From positions 1 to 13,677 of the forward strand of contig JBOGJG010000118.1 of NCBI GenBank assembly GCA_050747825.1: a stretch of 13,677 nucleotides of DNA, given 5' to 3'. This DNA is from JBOGJG01 sp050747825. Its GTDB lineage: Bacteria > Acidobacteriota > UBA6911 > RPQK01 > JBOGJG01. The position numbers were made by a program, and so were the translations under genes. Positions 1 to 6,254 of the stretch are shown piece after piece (the first letter of the stretch is position 1; each line of letters starts with the position of its first letter). A model generated the notes under the pieces. It saw only the letters and a list, made by a program, of their open reading frames with translations, did no database searches and was not told where the DNA came from.

Positions 1-109
1 GCGCTTGGACCCGTCTTCAGCGTTGCTCGTCAGTTGCCTATTCCCGATAGGCGCCTTCCTCGCGCCTTGAATACGGGTCAAATCGCCTCCAGCGATAGCG
101 CACTTATTT

Positions 110-763
110 ATGTTACGAAGCACTAGCTGGCGATTGATTGCGATACCGGCCTTGATCACCCTGTTGGTGAGCCTTTTGAGGCTGGTAGGGGAATTGAACG
201 GATGGTCTGAGGTTTTCTTTCGAAGCGGGGCCGGCGGCTTCGGAGCGCTGATAGGGATAGCCTGGCTGGCGCCTGTTTTCGGGATTTACTTTGCGCTCAA
301 GCTGCAGAGGGAGGGCCATGAGCCGCCCAGGCCGGTGAGAATCGCACTCTGGGCAATCTTGGGCCTGGTGGCATTTATCACTTTGGGAAGCGTTCCAGTT
401 GTGCTCGGGTTCCCCTTTCCAGCCGAGTACCTGGTTATGGGTCTGGCAGGAATCGCGGGCATAGTCGTATCGGCTAGAGGCTGGCCGGTCCTGGGTAAAA
501 CCCTGGCCCTTTACGGAGTCGCAGCGCGCCTGCCTGTGGTGATCATCATGGCTTTTGCCTTTGTGGGAAGCTGGGGGACCCACTACGACGCTCCTCCTCC
601 GGGATTTCCCGAGACAGGCCTGCTGGCGAGGTTTGTTTTGACCGGTGTCTTGCCCCAACTGACTCTGTGGGTGGCCTACACGATCGTTACCGGCGCGCTC
701 TTCGGGGCGCTGGCTCTGAAAATTGCTGTGCGCAAGCAAGTGGAGCCACAGATCGCCGCATAG
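110..763 (+). CDS. Multi-pass integral membrane protein of unknown function
   Basis: 217 residues, mostly hydrophobic. I see about six candidate membrane spans, near residues 9-27, 42-62, 77-100, 106-125, 132-152 and 175-205, with short charged loops between them and a basic C-terminus. The ATG was chosen because it places a positively charged N-terminus directly before the first span. There is no good Shine-Dalgarno sequence upstream. I see no catalytic or transport motif. The overall look, including the stretch LLRLVGELNGW near the N-terminus, resembles an uncharacterised membrane protein family I recall from Acidobacteria, but that is memory rather than a search. The hydrolase gene follows on the same strand within about 35 bases, so the two are probably co-transcribed. 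The coding call is firm; the function is unknown. Confidence 0.75.
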   Translation: MLRSTSWRLIAIPALITLLVSLLRLVGELNGWSEVFFRSGAGGFGALIGIAWLAPVFGIYFALKLQREGHEPPRPVRIALWAILGLVAFITLGSVPVVLGFPFPAEYLVMGLAGIAGIVVSARGWPVLGKTLALYGVAARLPVVIIMAFAFVGSWGTHYDAPPPGFPETGLLARFVLTGVLPQLTLWVAYTIVTGALFGALALKIAVRKQVEPQIAA

Positions 764-796
764 GCGGCCCTTCGTCACTTGGGTCCAATCGCGAGC

Positions 797-1783
797 ATGC
801 TCATCCTGTTTACTGTTTTCGTTGTTGCCGGCCTGTTCGCCCTGGTCGGCTTCCTGGTCTGGCTCACAGCCCGGCTCTTGAGGAAGCCCGTCCGGGGACG
901 CGCGCTTCTCAAATCCACGGGGATCGCCTTTCTTTTGTTCTTGCCCCTGCTTTTCTTCCTGATTTCTCCACTTCTGCTCGCCAGCCTGATAGCCAACGCT
1001 TCCACGCGTCCTCAGGACCGGGAATTGACGGCGACACCGGCCGATTACGGGCGCGAGTATCGGGATGTTCAGTTTCCGAGCCGGGATGGTCTGACGTTAA
1101 GCGGCTGGTATCTTGAGGGGGAGGACAAACGGTTTGCCGTCATTTTGTGCCACGGATTGTTCCGAAATCGGCAGGAAGTCCTGGAGCGCGCCTGCGCCCT
1201 CAATCGCTCAGGCTACCCGGCTCTGCTCTTCGACTTTCGGAGCCATGGTGAGAGCGAGCCAAAGTACGTGTCGCTGGGATACCAGGAAAGACTGGACGTT
1301 CTGGGGGCCTGTGATTTCCTGAGGAAGACCGAAAAGGAAGATCATCCCGTGCTTTTCGGTGTTTCCATGGGCGCGGTGGCCGCCATCCATGCCGCGGCCG
1401 AGCTGCAGAGCCGCCCTTCGGCGATTATCGCCGACAGCCCCTTCGCCAGCCTGGACGAGACCGTGGCTCGTCACGTCACTCTATTCCTGGGGCTCCCTGC
1501 CTTTCCCTTTGCCAACGTCTTCATCTGGAATTTAACCAGAATGAGCGGATTTGATGGGACGCGCCTGAATACCGAACAGGCTCTCAGAGGACTCCAGCCT
1601 GTCCCCATTCTTCTCCTTTACGGTGAGCATGACCCGCGCATGCCTGAATCCATGGCCAGGCAGCTTTTTAAAGCCATCCCCCATCAATCCAAGCAACTCG
1701 TCTTCTTGGAAGGCGCCGGCCACGCTCCCTACACCTCGGATCCGGATCGCTACCTGAAAACGGTCCTGAAATTTCTAGACTGA
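797..1783 (+). CDS. Membrane-anchored alpha/beta hydrolase
   Basis: A serine hydrolase of the alpha/beta-hydrolase fold (BAAT/dienelactone-hydrolase-like; BEM46-like arrangement). Two hydrophobic segments occupy about the first 60 residues, so the enzyme is probably tethered to the inner membrane. Counted from ATG 797 (328 residues), the expected features appear in order: an oxyanion-side motif CHGLFRN (His 119), the nucleophile elbow GVSMG (Ser 190), the acid in GEHDPRMP (Asp 279) and the catalytic His in EGAGHAPY (His 309). The triad is therefore complete. An in-frame TTG at 779 would add six residues; I prefer ATG 797 because the hydrophobic segment starts there. Neither start has a clear ribosome binding site. 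The substrate cannot be read from the sequence; esterase, lipase or peptidase activity are all possible. Confidence 0.85.
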   Translation: MLILFTVFVVAGLFALVGFLVWLTARLLRKPVRGRALLKSTGIAFLLFLPLLFFLISPLLLASLIANASTRPQDRELTATPADYGREYRDVQFPSRDGLTLSGWYLEGEDKRFAVILCHGLFRNRQEVLERACALNRSGYPALLFDFRSHGESEPKYVSLGYQERLDVLGACDFLRKTEKEDHPVLFGVSMGAVAAIHAAAELQSRPSAIIADSPFASLDETVARHVTLFLGLPAFPFANVFIWNLTRMSGFDGTRLNTEQALRGLQPVPILLLYGEHDPRMPESMARQLFKAIPHQSKQLVFLEGAGHAPYTSDPDRYLKTVLKFLD

Positions 1784-1837
1784 TCAGCCTGTAGTAAGCG
1801 GCCAACTCCTGGGTTGCCTTAGTATAGCGGCGCCTCC

Positions 1838-1874
1838 TTGGATACTGGTAAAGCATATGGTAGATTAAAACCAT
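1838..1874 (+). promoter_or_regulatory. Candidate vapBC promoter and operator, giving a leaderless transcript
   Basis: TTGGAT at 1838-1843 and TAGATT at 1861-1866 are separated by exactly 17 bases, a reasonable vegetative promoter. Only six bases (1867-1872) lie between the -10 box and the antitoxin ATG, and there is no Shine-Dalgarno sequence, so the mRNA probably starts at or next to the ATG. A small inverted repeat, ATGGT (1857-1861) and ACCAT (1870-1874), flanks the -10 box. That is where an AbrB-type antitoxin could bind to repress its own operon. The repeat is short and may be chance. Confidence 0.35.
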
Positions 1875-2130
1875 GAAGACTACTATTGATAAGGCAGGTC
1901 GGGTGGTTATACCGGCGCCTATCCGTTCCCGGATGGGTCTTAGAGCGGGAATGGAATTGGAAGTAGAAGTGCGGGACTTGTCGATTCGGCTCGTGCGGGC
2001 CGTACCTCGGCCCAAGATCGTGCGTAGGAACAACAGGCTCGTGGCCCGGCCGACGGTCCCACCCGAGCAGCGAGCGCCCATGGATATCTCGTTCCTCATT
2101 AAAGAAGAACGAGACAGGTGGCCCTGGTGA
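1873..2130 (+). CDS. vapB: VapB-type antitoxin, AbrB/MazE swapped-hairpin DNA-binding domain
   Basis: 85 residues. The N-terminal 45 residues are a typical AbrB/SpoVT (looped-hinge) DNA-binding domain: MKTTIDKAGRVVIPAPIR followed by LRAGMELEVEV. In antitoxins this domain dimerises and binds the operon's own promoter. The C-terminal 40 residues are less ordered and charged (PPEQRAP, KEERDRWPW), as expected for the tail that wraps around and blocks the toxin. The stop codon TGA (2128-2130) overlaps a possible GTG start of the toxin gene at 2127, so the two are translationally coupled. Family and partnership are well supported by motif and position. The gene symbol reflects type only, not an assigned orthologue. 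Confidence 0.85.
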   Translation: MKTTIDKAGRVVIPAPIRSRMGLRAGMELEVEVRDLSIRLVRAVPRPKIVRRNNRLVARPTVPPEQRAPMDISFLIKEERDRWPW

Positions 2131-2588
2131 CTCAAGCCTTTTTCGATACCAGTATCCTCCTGGCAGGTCTCATCGAATTGGGGGAGACATCGGAACTTCC
2201 GCAGAAGCTGATGGATGGAGTTGCGGCGGGTAAAGTCGGGCAGCCGTGCACGGCGTGGCATTGTTGTCTGGAATTTTATTCAGTCTCCACTCGCCTTCCT
2301 GAGGAATTTCGACTGGCGCCTCAAGAGGCGCTTCGCTTGATCGAGGAAGAATTATTCGCTCGTTTCCAGGTTCACCAGTTGCCCAGAACGAGGAGAAAGA
2401 ATTTCTTTCAATTCGCCGTCCGGGATAAAGTCATTGGGGGGCGCATTTACGATTCTCATATCGCTGAGATCGCCAAGTCTGCCGGAGTGCAGCTGGTGGT
2501 TACGGAAAATCAGCGAGACTTCGTCGGTCTCCTTCGCCATGGCATTCGCGTCCTTTCGGCTGACGAGTTTCTGGACGAACTGCGGTGA
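2118..2588 (+). CDS. vapC: VapC-type toxin, PIN-domain ribonuclease
   Basis: 156 residues when started at GTG 2118; a second in-frame GTG at 2127 overlaps the antitoxin stop as GTGA and is equally likely. The PIN-domain acidic residues are all present: Asp10 in FFDTSILL, Glu52 in CLEFYSV, Asp112 in IYDSHIAEIA and Asp134 in TENQRDF (numbering from 2118). These bind the metal ions used to cleave RNA. VapC toxins typically cut tRNA or rRNA and are neutralised by the cognate VapB; the actual target here is unknown. Length is close to the usual 130-150 residues, with no frameshift, so the toxin looks intact. The RND pump remnant begins within about 75 bases of its stop codon. Confidence 0.85.
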   Translation: MALVTQAFFDTSILLAGLIELGETSELPQKLMDGVAAGKVGQPCTAWHCCLEFYSVSTRLPEEFRLAPQEALRLIEEELFARFQVHQLPRTRRKNFFQFAVRDKVIGGRIYDSHIAEIAKSAGVQLVVTENQRDFVGLLRHGIRVLSADEFLDELR

Positions 2589-2658
2589 CGATTTCTCGAA
2601 GATGGTCCACGGTCAGCATGTCACCTAGAGTCATGGAAGCTCGACCGGGCGTTGTTGT

Positions 2659-3159
2659 CACCTGCCCGCCGATCGGCGCAAGCCGGCTTTGGAGGTCGTC
2701 TTCCAAGCATCCAGTGAAGTTCGATATCCCATCCTGTTTGCCACCTCCATCGTTATTGTCGTCTTTCTCCCTCTGCTGGCTCTGAGCGGAGTGGAGGGAC
2801 GCATGCTCAGGCCTTTGGGAATCACTTACATCATCTCCATTTTTGCCTCCCTGCTGGTAGCCCTCACCGTCACTCCTGCTCTTTGCGCTTACCTGCTTCC
2901 CGGCGCGCGTGTCCTGGAGCAGGAGGAAGGGAGCTGGTTCATTCGCAAACTGAAAGCCGCCTACGCCCCGGTCCTGAGCTTCTCGATGGACAAACCGCGC
3001 ATCCTCCTGGTCTCTTGTCTGTTGATGCTGGTGGGCGCGCTGCTCTTCGTCCCATTACCACCCGCGCAGGAGAGTATTCACAGTGCTTTAAAAGGTAGGC
3101 CTACCCCAGTCTATGGAGGGCTCACTGGGGCGCACCTAAAATTTCCTCTTGCATTTTAG
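2659..3159 (+). pseudogene. Truncated heavy-metal RND efflux pump (CzcA/CusA family) remnant
   Basis: The reading frame 2659-3057 matches only an internal piece of an HME-type RND pump. It runs from ADRRKPALEVVFQASSEVR through SGVEGRMLRPLG and SLLVALTVTPALCAYLLP to the next membrane span ending LLFVPL. This corresponds to roughly residues 425-545 of the intact pump encoded at 6255-9332. An in-frame stop at 2626-2628 lies upstream. Beyond 3057 the similarity ends: the usual continuation (G-x-E-F-x-P-x-x-D/E-E-G) is replaced by unrelated sequence that stays open to a stop at 3157-3159. Both the proton-relay region and most of the periplasmic porter domain are missing, so it cannot be a working pump. 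It is not a copy of the intact pump in this window, because the two differ at many residues; it is the remains of a second one. An ORF-finder could call a start at TTG 2689. Confidence 0.75.
3094..3130. repeat. Palindrome plus hairpin at the end of the RND remnant
   Basis: GGTAGGCCTACC at 3094-3105 is a perfect 12-bp palindrome. Overlapping it, CCCCAGT (3104-3110) and ACTGGGG (3124-3130) form a perfect 7-bp inverted repeat with a 13-base loop. Short outer matches AGGT (3093-3096) and ACCT (3134-3137) could extend the structure. It sits 40-70 bases after pump homology is lost. There is no T-run directly after the stem, so it is not a standard intrinsic terminator. It may be a rearrangement scar, the end of a small mobile element, or a structured RNA. 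Confidence 0.4.
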
Positions 3160-3177
3160 TTCAGACTAAATTAATTT
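3149..3177 (+). promoter_or_regulatory. Candidate promoter with dyad operator for the porin/CuA/di-haem operon
   Basis: TTGCAT (3149-3154) and TAATTT (3172-3177) are spaced by 17 bases. The spacer holds an inverted repeat, TTTAGT (3155-3160) and ACTAAA (3165-3170), with a four-base centre. The 10-bp palindrome AAATTAATTT (3168-3177) overlaps the -10 box. A dyad placed between -35 and -10 is a typical repressor or MerR-type site, although MerR promoters usually have 19-20 base spacers. The predicted leader is about 47 bases. The -10 match is weak, so this is tentative. Confidence 0.35.
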
Positions 3178-3230
3178 TTAGCCGGTACTTAAGACTGCCG
3201 TGTCCGTTTGGAGGAAAGAGGAAAGAAGAT

Positions 3231-4583
3231 ATGAAAGTGGTAATGATAGTGGTGCTTTTGTCTGTCCTGACCTGGGAAGCGGGGTATTCGCAGACTGGCG
3301 AACAGCGGCTGAAAGTGATTGAAGAGCGGGTTTCCAGGATCGAACAGAAGCTGGAGCGCATTTTTGAGCTTCTGTCCCTTCCGGATCAACAACAGGAGTT
3401 GCGGGCAATTCGCGAAGAAACGGCGGCGGTCGCTGAAGAAGCGCGAGCGGCCAGAGCGGAATCCATTGAATCCCCGCAGAGGGAGGCATCACCTGCCGTG
3501 ACAGCAGTCGTCAGTCCGGGAGCAGCGGACGCTTCCGAAGAGGTAGTCAATGTTCCTTACTCCGGTTACATGGAACTTCACCTGAATCACGACAATCTCA
3601 ATCCGACTACGCTGGATTTTCATCGCTTCGTGCTGCTGTTTGGCCACGGGTTTGGCGAGAGGATCCGGTTCTGGTCGGAGTTGGAATTGGAACACGCTTT
3701 CGTGGAAGGAGGAGAGGCCAGCGGCGAGCTGGAGTTGGAGCAGGCTTTCCTGGATTTCCTAATCCACTCGAAATTCAACTTCCGTACGGGCATGCTGCTG
3801 GCGCCTGTGGGGCTCATCAACGAGCGCCACGAGCCGCCCAGTTTCAACGGCGTGGAGCGACCGTTCGTCGATACGGTGATTGTACCCACCACCTGGTTTG
3901 CCTCCGGGGCCGGTATCCTGGGAGACCTGGGAAAGGGATTTTCCTACAAGACCTACCTGATGAGTTCACTGGATGCCACTCAATTCTCAGCCGAGGAGGG
4001 CTTTCGCGAGGGACGGCAGAAAGGATTCTTTGAAAACGCCCGCAACCTGGCTGTTGTGGGCCGGTTGGATTATCGGGGCGTCCCGGGGCTCAACCTCGGT
4101 ACCAGCTTTTGGACAGGAGAAACAGGTTTTAATTTTAGAGATCTGAACGGCCGGGCGCTCATTTTTGAGACGGATGGACGGTATCGTTTAGGTCGTCTGG
4201 AGGGGAGGGGACAAATTGTGATCACCCGGCTTAAGGACGCTGCCGAGATCAACAGAGCGCTGCAGCGGCAAAAAGGCGTTAATCCCAATATTGCGGAAAA
4301 GATGCTGGGGTTTTATCTGGAAGGCGGGGTCAGTCTCGTTCCTGCTCACTTCGCTCAGGATATCGTCGCCTTCTACCGCTACGAAAACTTCGACACGCAA
4401 TATCGTATGCCTGAGGGTTTTCTGCCCTTGAAGCAGTTTGACCGCTCCGCCCATGTTCTGGGTCTGACTTATTTTCCGTACCCGGATATCGCCTTCAAGA
4501 TTGATTACAACTTTATGAGAAATGCCAGTGCCGTCATCAAGCCTCCCGACCGTTGGAATTTAGGCGTAGGCTGGTGGTTTTGA
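3231..4583 (+). CDS. Porin-like outer-membrane beta-barrel protein with N-terminal coiled coil
   Basis: 450 residues. A signal peptide covers about residues 1-20 (hydrophobic core VVMIVVLLSVL, ending AGYSQ). Residues 22-75 are a heptad-rich coiled coil (RLKVIEERVSRIEQKLERI and an Ala/Glu-rich continuation), followed by a Pro/Ala linker to about residue 105. From there to the end are alternating hydrophobic/polar strands rich in aromatic residues. The chain ends in a phenylalanine (VGWWF), the usual C-terminal signal for outer-membrane insertion by BAM. A coiled coil followed by a barrel is known in phosphate-selective-type (OprO/OprP) and related porins, where the coil anchors to peptidoglycan or helps trimerise. 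The ATG is preceded by a purine-rich ribosome binding site (GAGGAAAGAGGAAAGAAG). The cupredoxin gene starts 17 bases after its stop codon, so the two are an operon. The transported substrate is unknown. Confidence 0.8.
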   Translation: MKVVMIVVLLSVLTWEAGYSQTGEQRLKVIEERVSRIEQKLERIFELLSLPDQQQELRAIREETAAVAEEARAARAESIESPQREASPAVTAVVSPGAADASEEVVNVPYSGYMELHLNHDNLNPTTLDFHRFVLLFGHGFGERIRFWSELELEHAFVEGGEASGELELEQAFLDFLIHSKFNFRTGMLLAPVGLINERHEPPSFNGVERPFVDTVIVPTTWFASGAGILGDLGKGFSYKTYLMSSLDATQFSAEEGFREGRQKGFFENARNLAVVGRLDYRGVPGLNLGTSFWTGETGFNFRDLNGRALIFETDGRYRLGRLEGRGQIVITRLKDAAEINRALQRQKGVNPNIAEKMLGFYLEGGVSLVPAHFAQDIVAFYRYENFDTQYRMPEGFLPLKQFDRSAHVLGLTYFPYPDIAFKIDYNFMRNASAVIKPPDRWNLGVGWWF

Positions 4584-4600
4584 GACGAGAGAGGATCGAT

Positions 4601-4984
4601 ATGAGCGCGAAATATTTCTGGTGGACTTGCCTGTTTGCGTCCATCGTTGTTGTTGCTCTGACTGCTTCTACCTGGGGATTGGATCCGGACCAGCCTTCTT
4701 CAGCAAGGCAAAGCGTTCGCGTGGTAGCGGAACGATTCAGCTTTACACCGTCCGAGATCAAGGTGAAAAGAAACGTTCCTCTGGAGCTTGAGCTGATCAG
4801 CGAGGATACGTTTCATGGTTTTCGGATTTCCGCTGCCCATCTAAACGTAACCATTCCGGCCCGGGGCCGTGGCAGCGTCAAAATTCGCTTTGAAGCCTCG
4901 GAAGCGGGGACCTATGTCTTCGAGTGCTCCCGCCCCTGTGGAGCAGGGCACACCATGATGCGAGGGGCCATAATCGTGGATTAA
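4601..4984 (+). CDS. Stand-alone CuA-type cupredoxin (cytochrome oxidase subunit II-like copper domain), exported
   Basis: 127 residues. Residues 7-27 are hydrophobic and act as a signal peptide or single membrane anchor; the remainder is a cupredoxin fold. The ligand pattern is that of the binuclear CuA centre of cytochrome c oxidase subunit II and nitrous oxide reductase: His72 in DTFHGF, then CSRPCGAGHTMM giving Cys109, Cys113, His117 and Met120. Spacing (C-x3-C-x3-H-x2-M, with His 37 residues before) matches CuA. The residue between the cysteines that is usually Glu, and binds through its backbone carbonyl, is Arg here, which need not abolish the site. There are no subunit-II transmembrane helices or oxidase subunit I/III genes nearby, so this is not a normal oxidase subunit. 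It probably carries electrons in the periplasm. ATG 4601 was chosen over an upstream ATG at 4553 because that one lies inside the porin gene. The di-haem gene starts 12 bases after the stop. Confidence 0.85.
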   Translation: MSAKYFWWTCLFASIVVVALTASTWGLDPDQPSSARQSVRVVAERFSFTPSEIKVKRNVPLELELISEDTFHGFRISAAHLNVTIPARGRGSVKIRFEASEAGTYVFECSRPCGAGHTMMRGAIIVD

Positions 4985-4996
4985 GGAGAGAAGTTT

Positions 4997-6205
4997 ATGA
5001 GTCGATACTGGAAAATCTTACCGGCGATGCTTGCTCTGGCCGGACTGGCCGGCGCAGTCAGCCCGTCGCATTTTCTTCAGGCCCAGGGACAGGAGACGGT
5101 GACCGGCACCGAATTCGGCGATCCGATCCAGGGGATTTCCGCAACGGAATTCGAGCTCTTTCGGCTCGGATTGGACGATTTCCTGGAGGTAGAGGACGCG
5201 GAAGAAGGGCTGGGCCCGGTTTTCAATGGCCGCTCCTGTGCGGAATGCCATTCAGTCCCACGCATTGGGGGCTCGGGAACGGTCATGATCCTGCGAGCCG
5301 GGATTATTTATCCGGACGGAAGATTCGAAGACCCTCCGGGAGGCTCCAGCATCCAGATGTTTTCCGTGCCTTCCCACGAGGTGCAGCCGCTGATCCCGAC
5401 CGAGGTTAATGTAATTGCCCGCCGCAAGGCCCTCCCCCTGTTCGGCAACGGCCTGATTGAAGCCGTGCCGGATGAGTTCTTTTTAGCGTTGGAGGACCCG
5501 AATGACGCAGACGGGGACGGAATCAGCGGCCGGGCGCACCGCGTGCTGGATAAGGAAAGCGGTGATATCCGTGTGGGACGCTTTGGCTGGAAGGCGCAGC
5601 AGGCGTCACTTTTCACCTTTGGAGCCGAGGCCTACCTGAACGAAATGGGCATCACCAACGACCTCTTCCCAGAGGAGGTTTGCCCGGGAGGCGACTGCGA
5701 GTTGATTGAGCTTGTGGACACGGTTCCCGATCCCGAGGACGCCCCCGAAAGGAGTACCGGCCTTCGGGGAATCGACAACTTCGCCAACTTCCTGCGGCTC
5801 CTGGGCCCGCCTCCCCGGGGTGAGATCACTGAGCAGGTACAACGGGGCAAAATGCTGTTTGAAAGCGTCCAATGCGCTTCCTGCCATGTGCCGGCTCTAA
5901 GAACGGGCCCTCACTCGGTCAGGGCCTTGAGCGTCAAGCGTTTTGAGCCTTACAGCGATTTGCTCTTGCACGATATCGGTACCGGAGACGGTATCGGCCA
6001 GGACCAGGCCGAACCCGGAGAGATCCGGACGCCTCCTCTCTGGGGTCTGCGAGTGCGGACGCCTTTTTTGCACGACGGGCGGGCCTTCACCTTGAGGCAG
6101 GCCATCGAAATGCACGCCGGCGAGGCGGAAAACAGTCGAAAGGCCTTCGAAGCGCTTACGGAAAGCGAAATAGTGGACCTGCTGGCTTTCTTACGCTCGC
6201 TTTAG
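4997..6205 (+). CDS. Di-haem c-type cytochrome, DHOR/DUF1111 family (putative thiol oxidoreductase or peroxidase)
   Basis: 402 residues with a signal peptide (hydrophobic MLALAGLAGAV, cleavage probably near residues 24-33). Two covalent haem sites are visible: CAECH at residues 81-85 and CASCH at 293-297. Other family landmarks are FNGRSCAECHSVPRIGG around the first haem, FGNGLIEAVPDE in the middle, DGDGISGRAH at about residues 172-181, and the C-terminal FLHDGRAFTLRQAIEMHAGEA. These identify the di-haem oxidoreductase (DHOR, PF06537) family, related to bacterial cytochrome c peroxidase/MauG proteins. Members are often longer than this (I recall 450-500 residues). The enzymatic reaction of the family is poorly established. 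AAGGAGAG sits just upstream of the ATG. In other genomes DHOR genes often sit with imelysin-type iron-uptake genes; here the partners are a porin and a CuA protein, which is unusual in my experience. Electron exchange with the CuA protein is inference. Confidence 0.85.
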   Translation: MSRYWKILPAMLALAGLAGAVSPSHFLQAQGQETVTGTEFGDPIQGISATEFELFRLGLDDFLEVEDAEEGLGPVFNGRSCAECHSVPRIGGSGTVMILRAGIIYPDGRFEDPPGGSSIQMFSVPSHEVQPLIPTEVNVIARRKALPLFGNGLIEAVPDEFFLALEDPNDADGDGISGRAHRVLDKESGDIRVGRFGWKAQQASLFTFGAEAYLNEMGITNDLFPEEVCPGGDCELIELVDTVPDPEDAPERSTGLRGIDNFANFLRLLGPPPRGEITEQVQRGKMLFESVQCASCHVPALRTGPHSVRALSVKRFEPYSDLLLHDIGTGDGIGQDQAEPGEIRTPPLWGLRVRTPFLHDGRAFTLRQAIEMHAGEAENSRKAFEALTESEIVDLLAFLRSL

Positions 6206-6254
6206 CGTGTCTCTCACTGAATGCTTGTTGCAAAGCCCCTCGATCCTTTCCTTT

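Noticed and set aside
2..70. Open frame ending in LLVSCLFPIGAFLAP and TGA at 68-70, possibly the 3' end of a membrane protein
   Set aside because: Only 22 residues are visible and another frame is also open there; no family can be recognised.
113..778. Minus-strand open frame opposite the first membrane protein
   Set aside because: Low-complexity polar sequence with no hydrophobic pattern or motif; the plus strand has clear membrane spans.
1668..2261. Long minus-strand open frame of 197 codons across the hydrolase 3' end and vapBC
   Set aside because: It lies opposite well-supported genes, is rich in Arg and Pro and shows no domain; it is the shadow of coding sequence.
3104..3159. Hairpin considered as an intrinsic terminator
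   Set aside because: The stem is followed by mixed sequence rather than a run of T, so terminator function is not supported.
6206..6254. Gap between convergent operons examined for a bidirectional terminator
   Set aside because: No stem-loop with flanking T/A runs could be found by eye.
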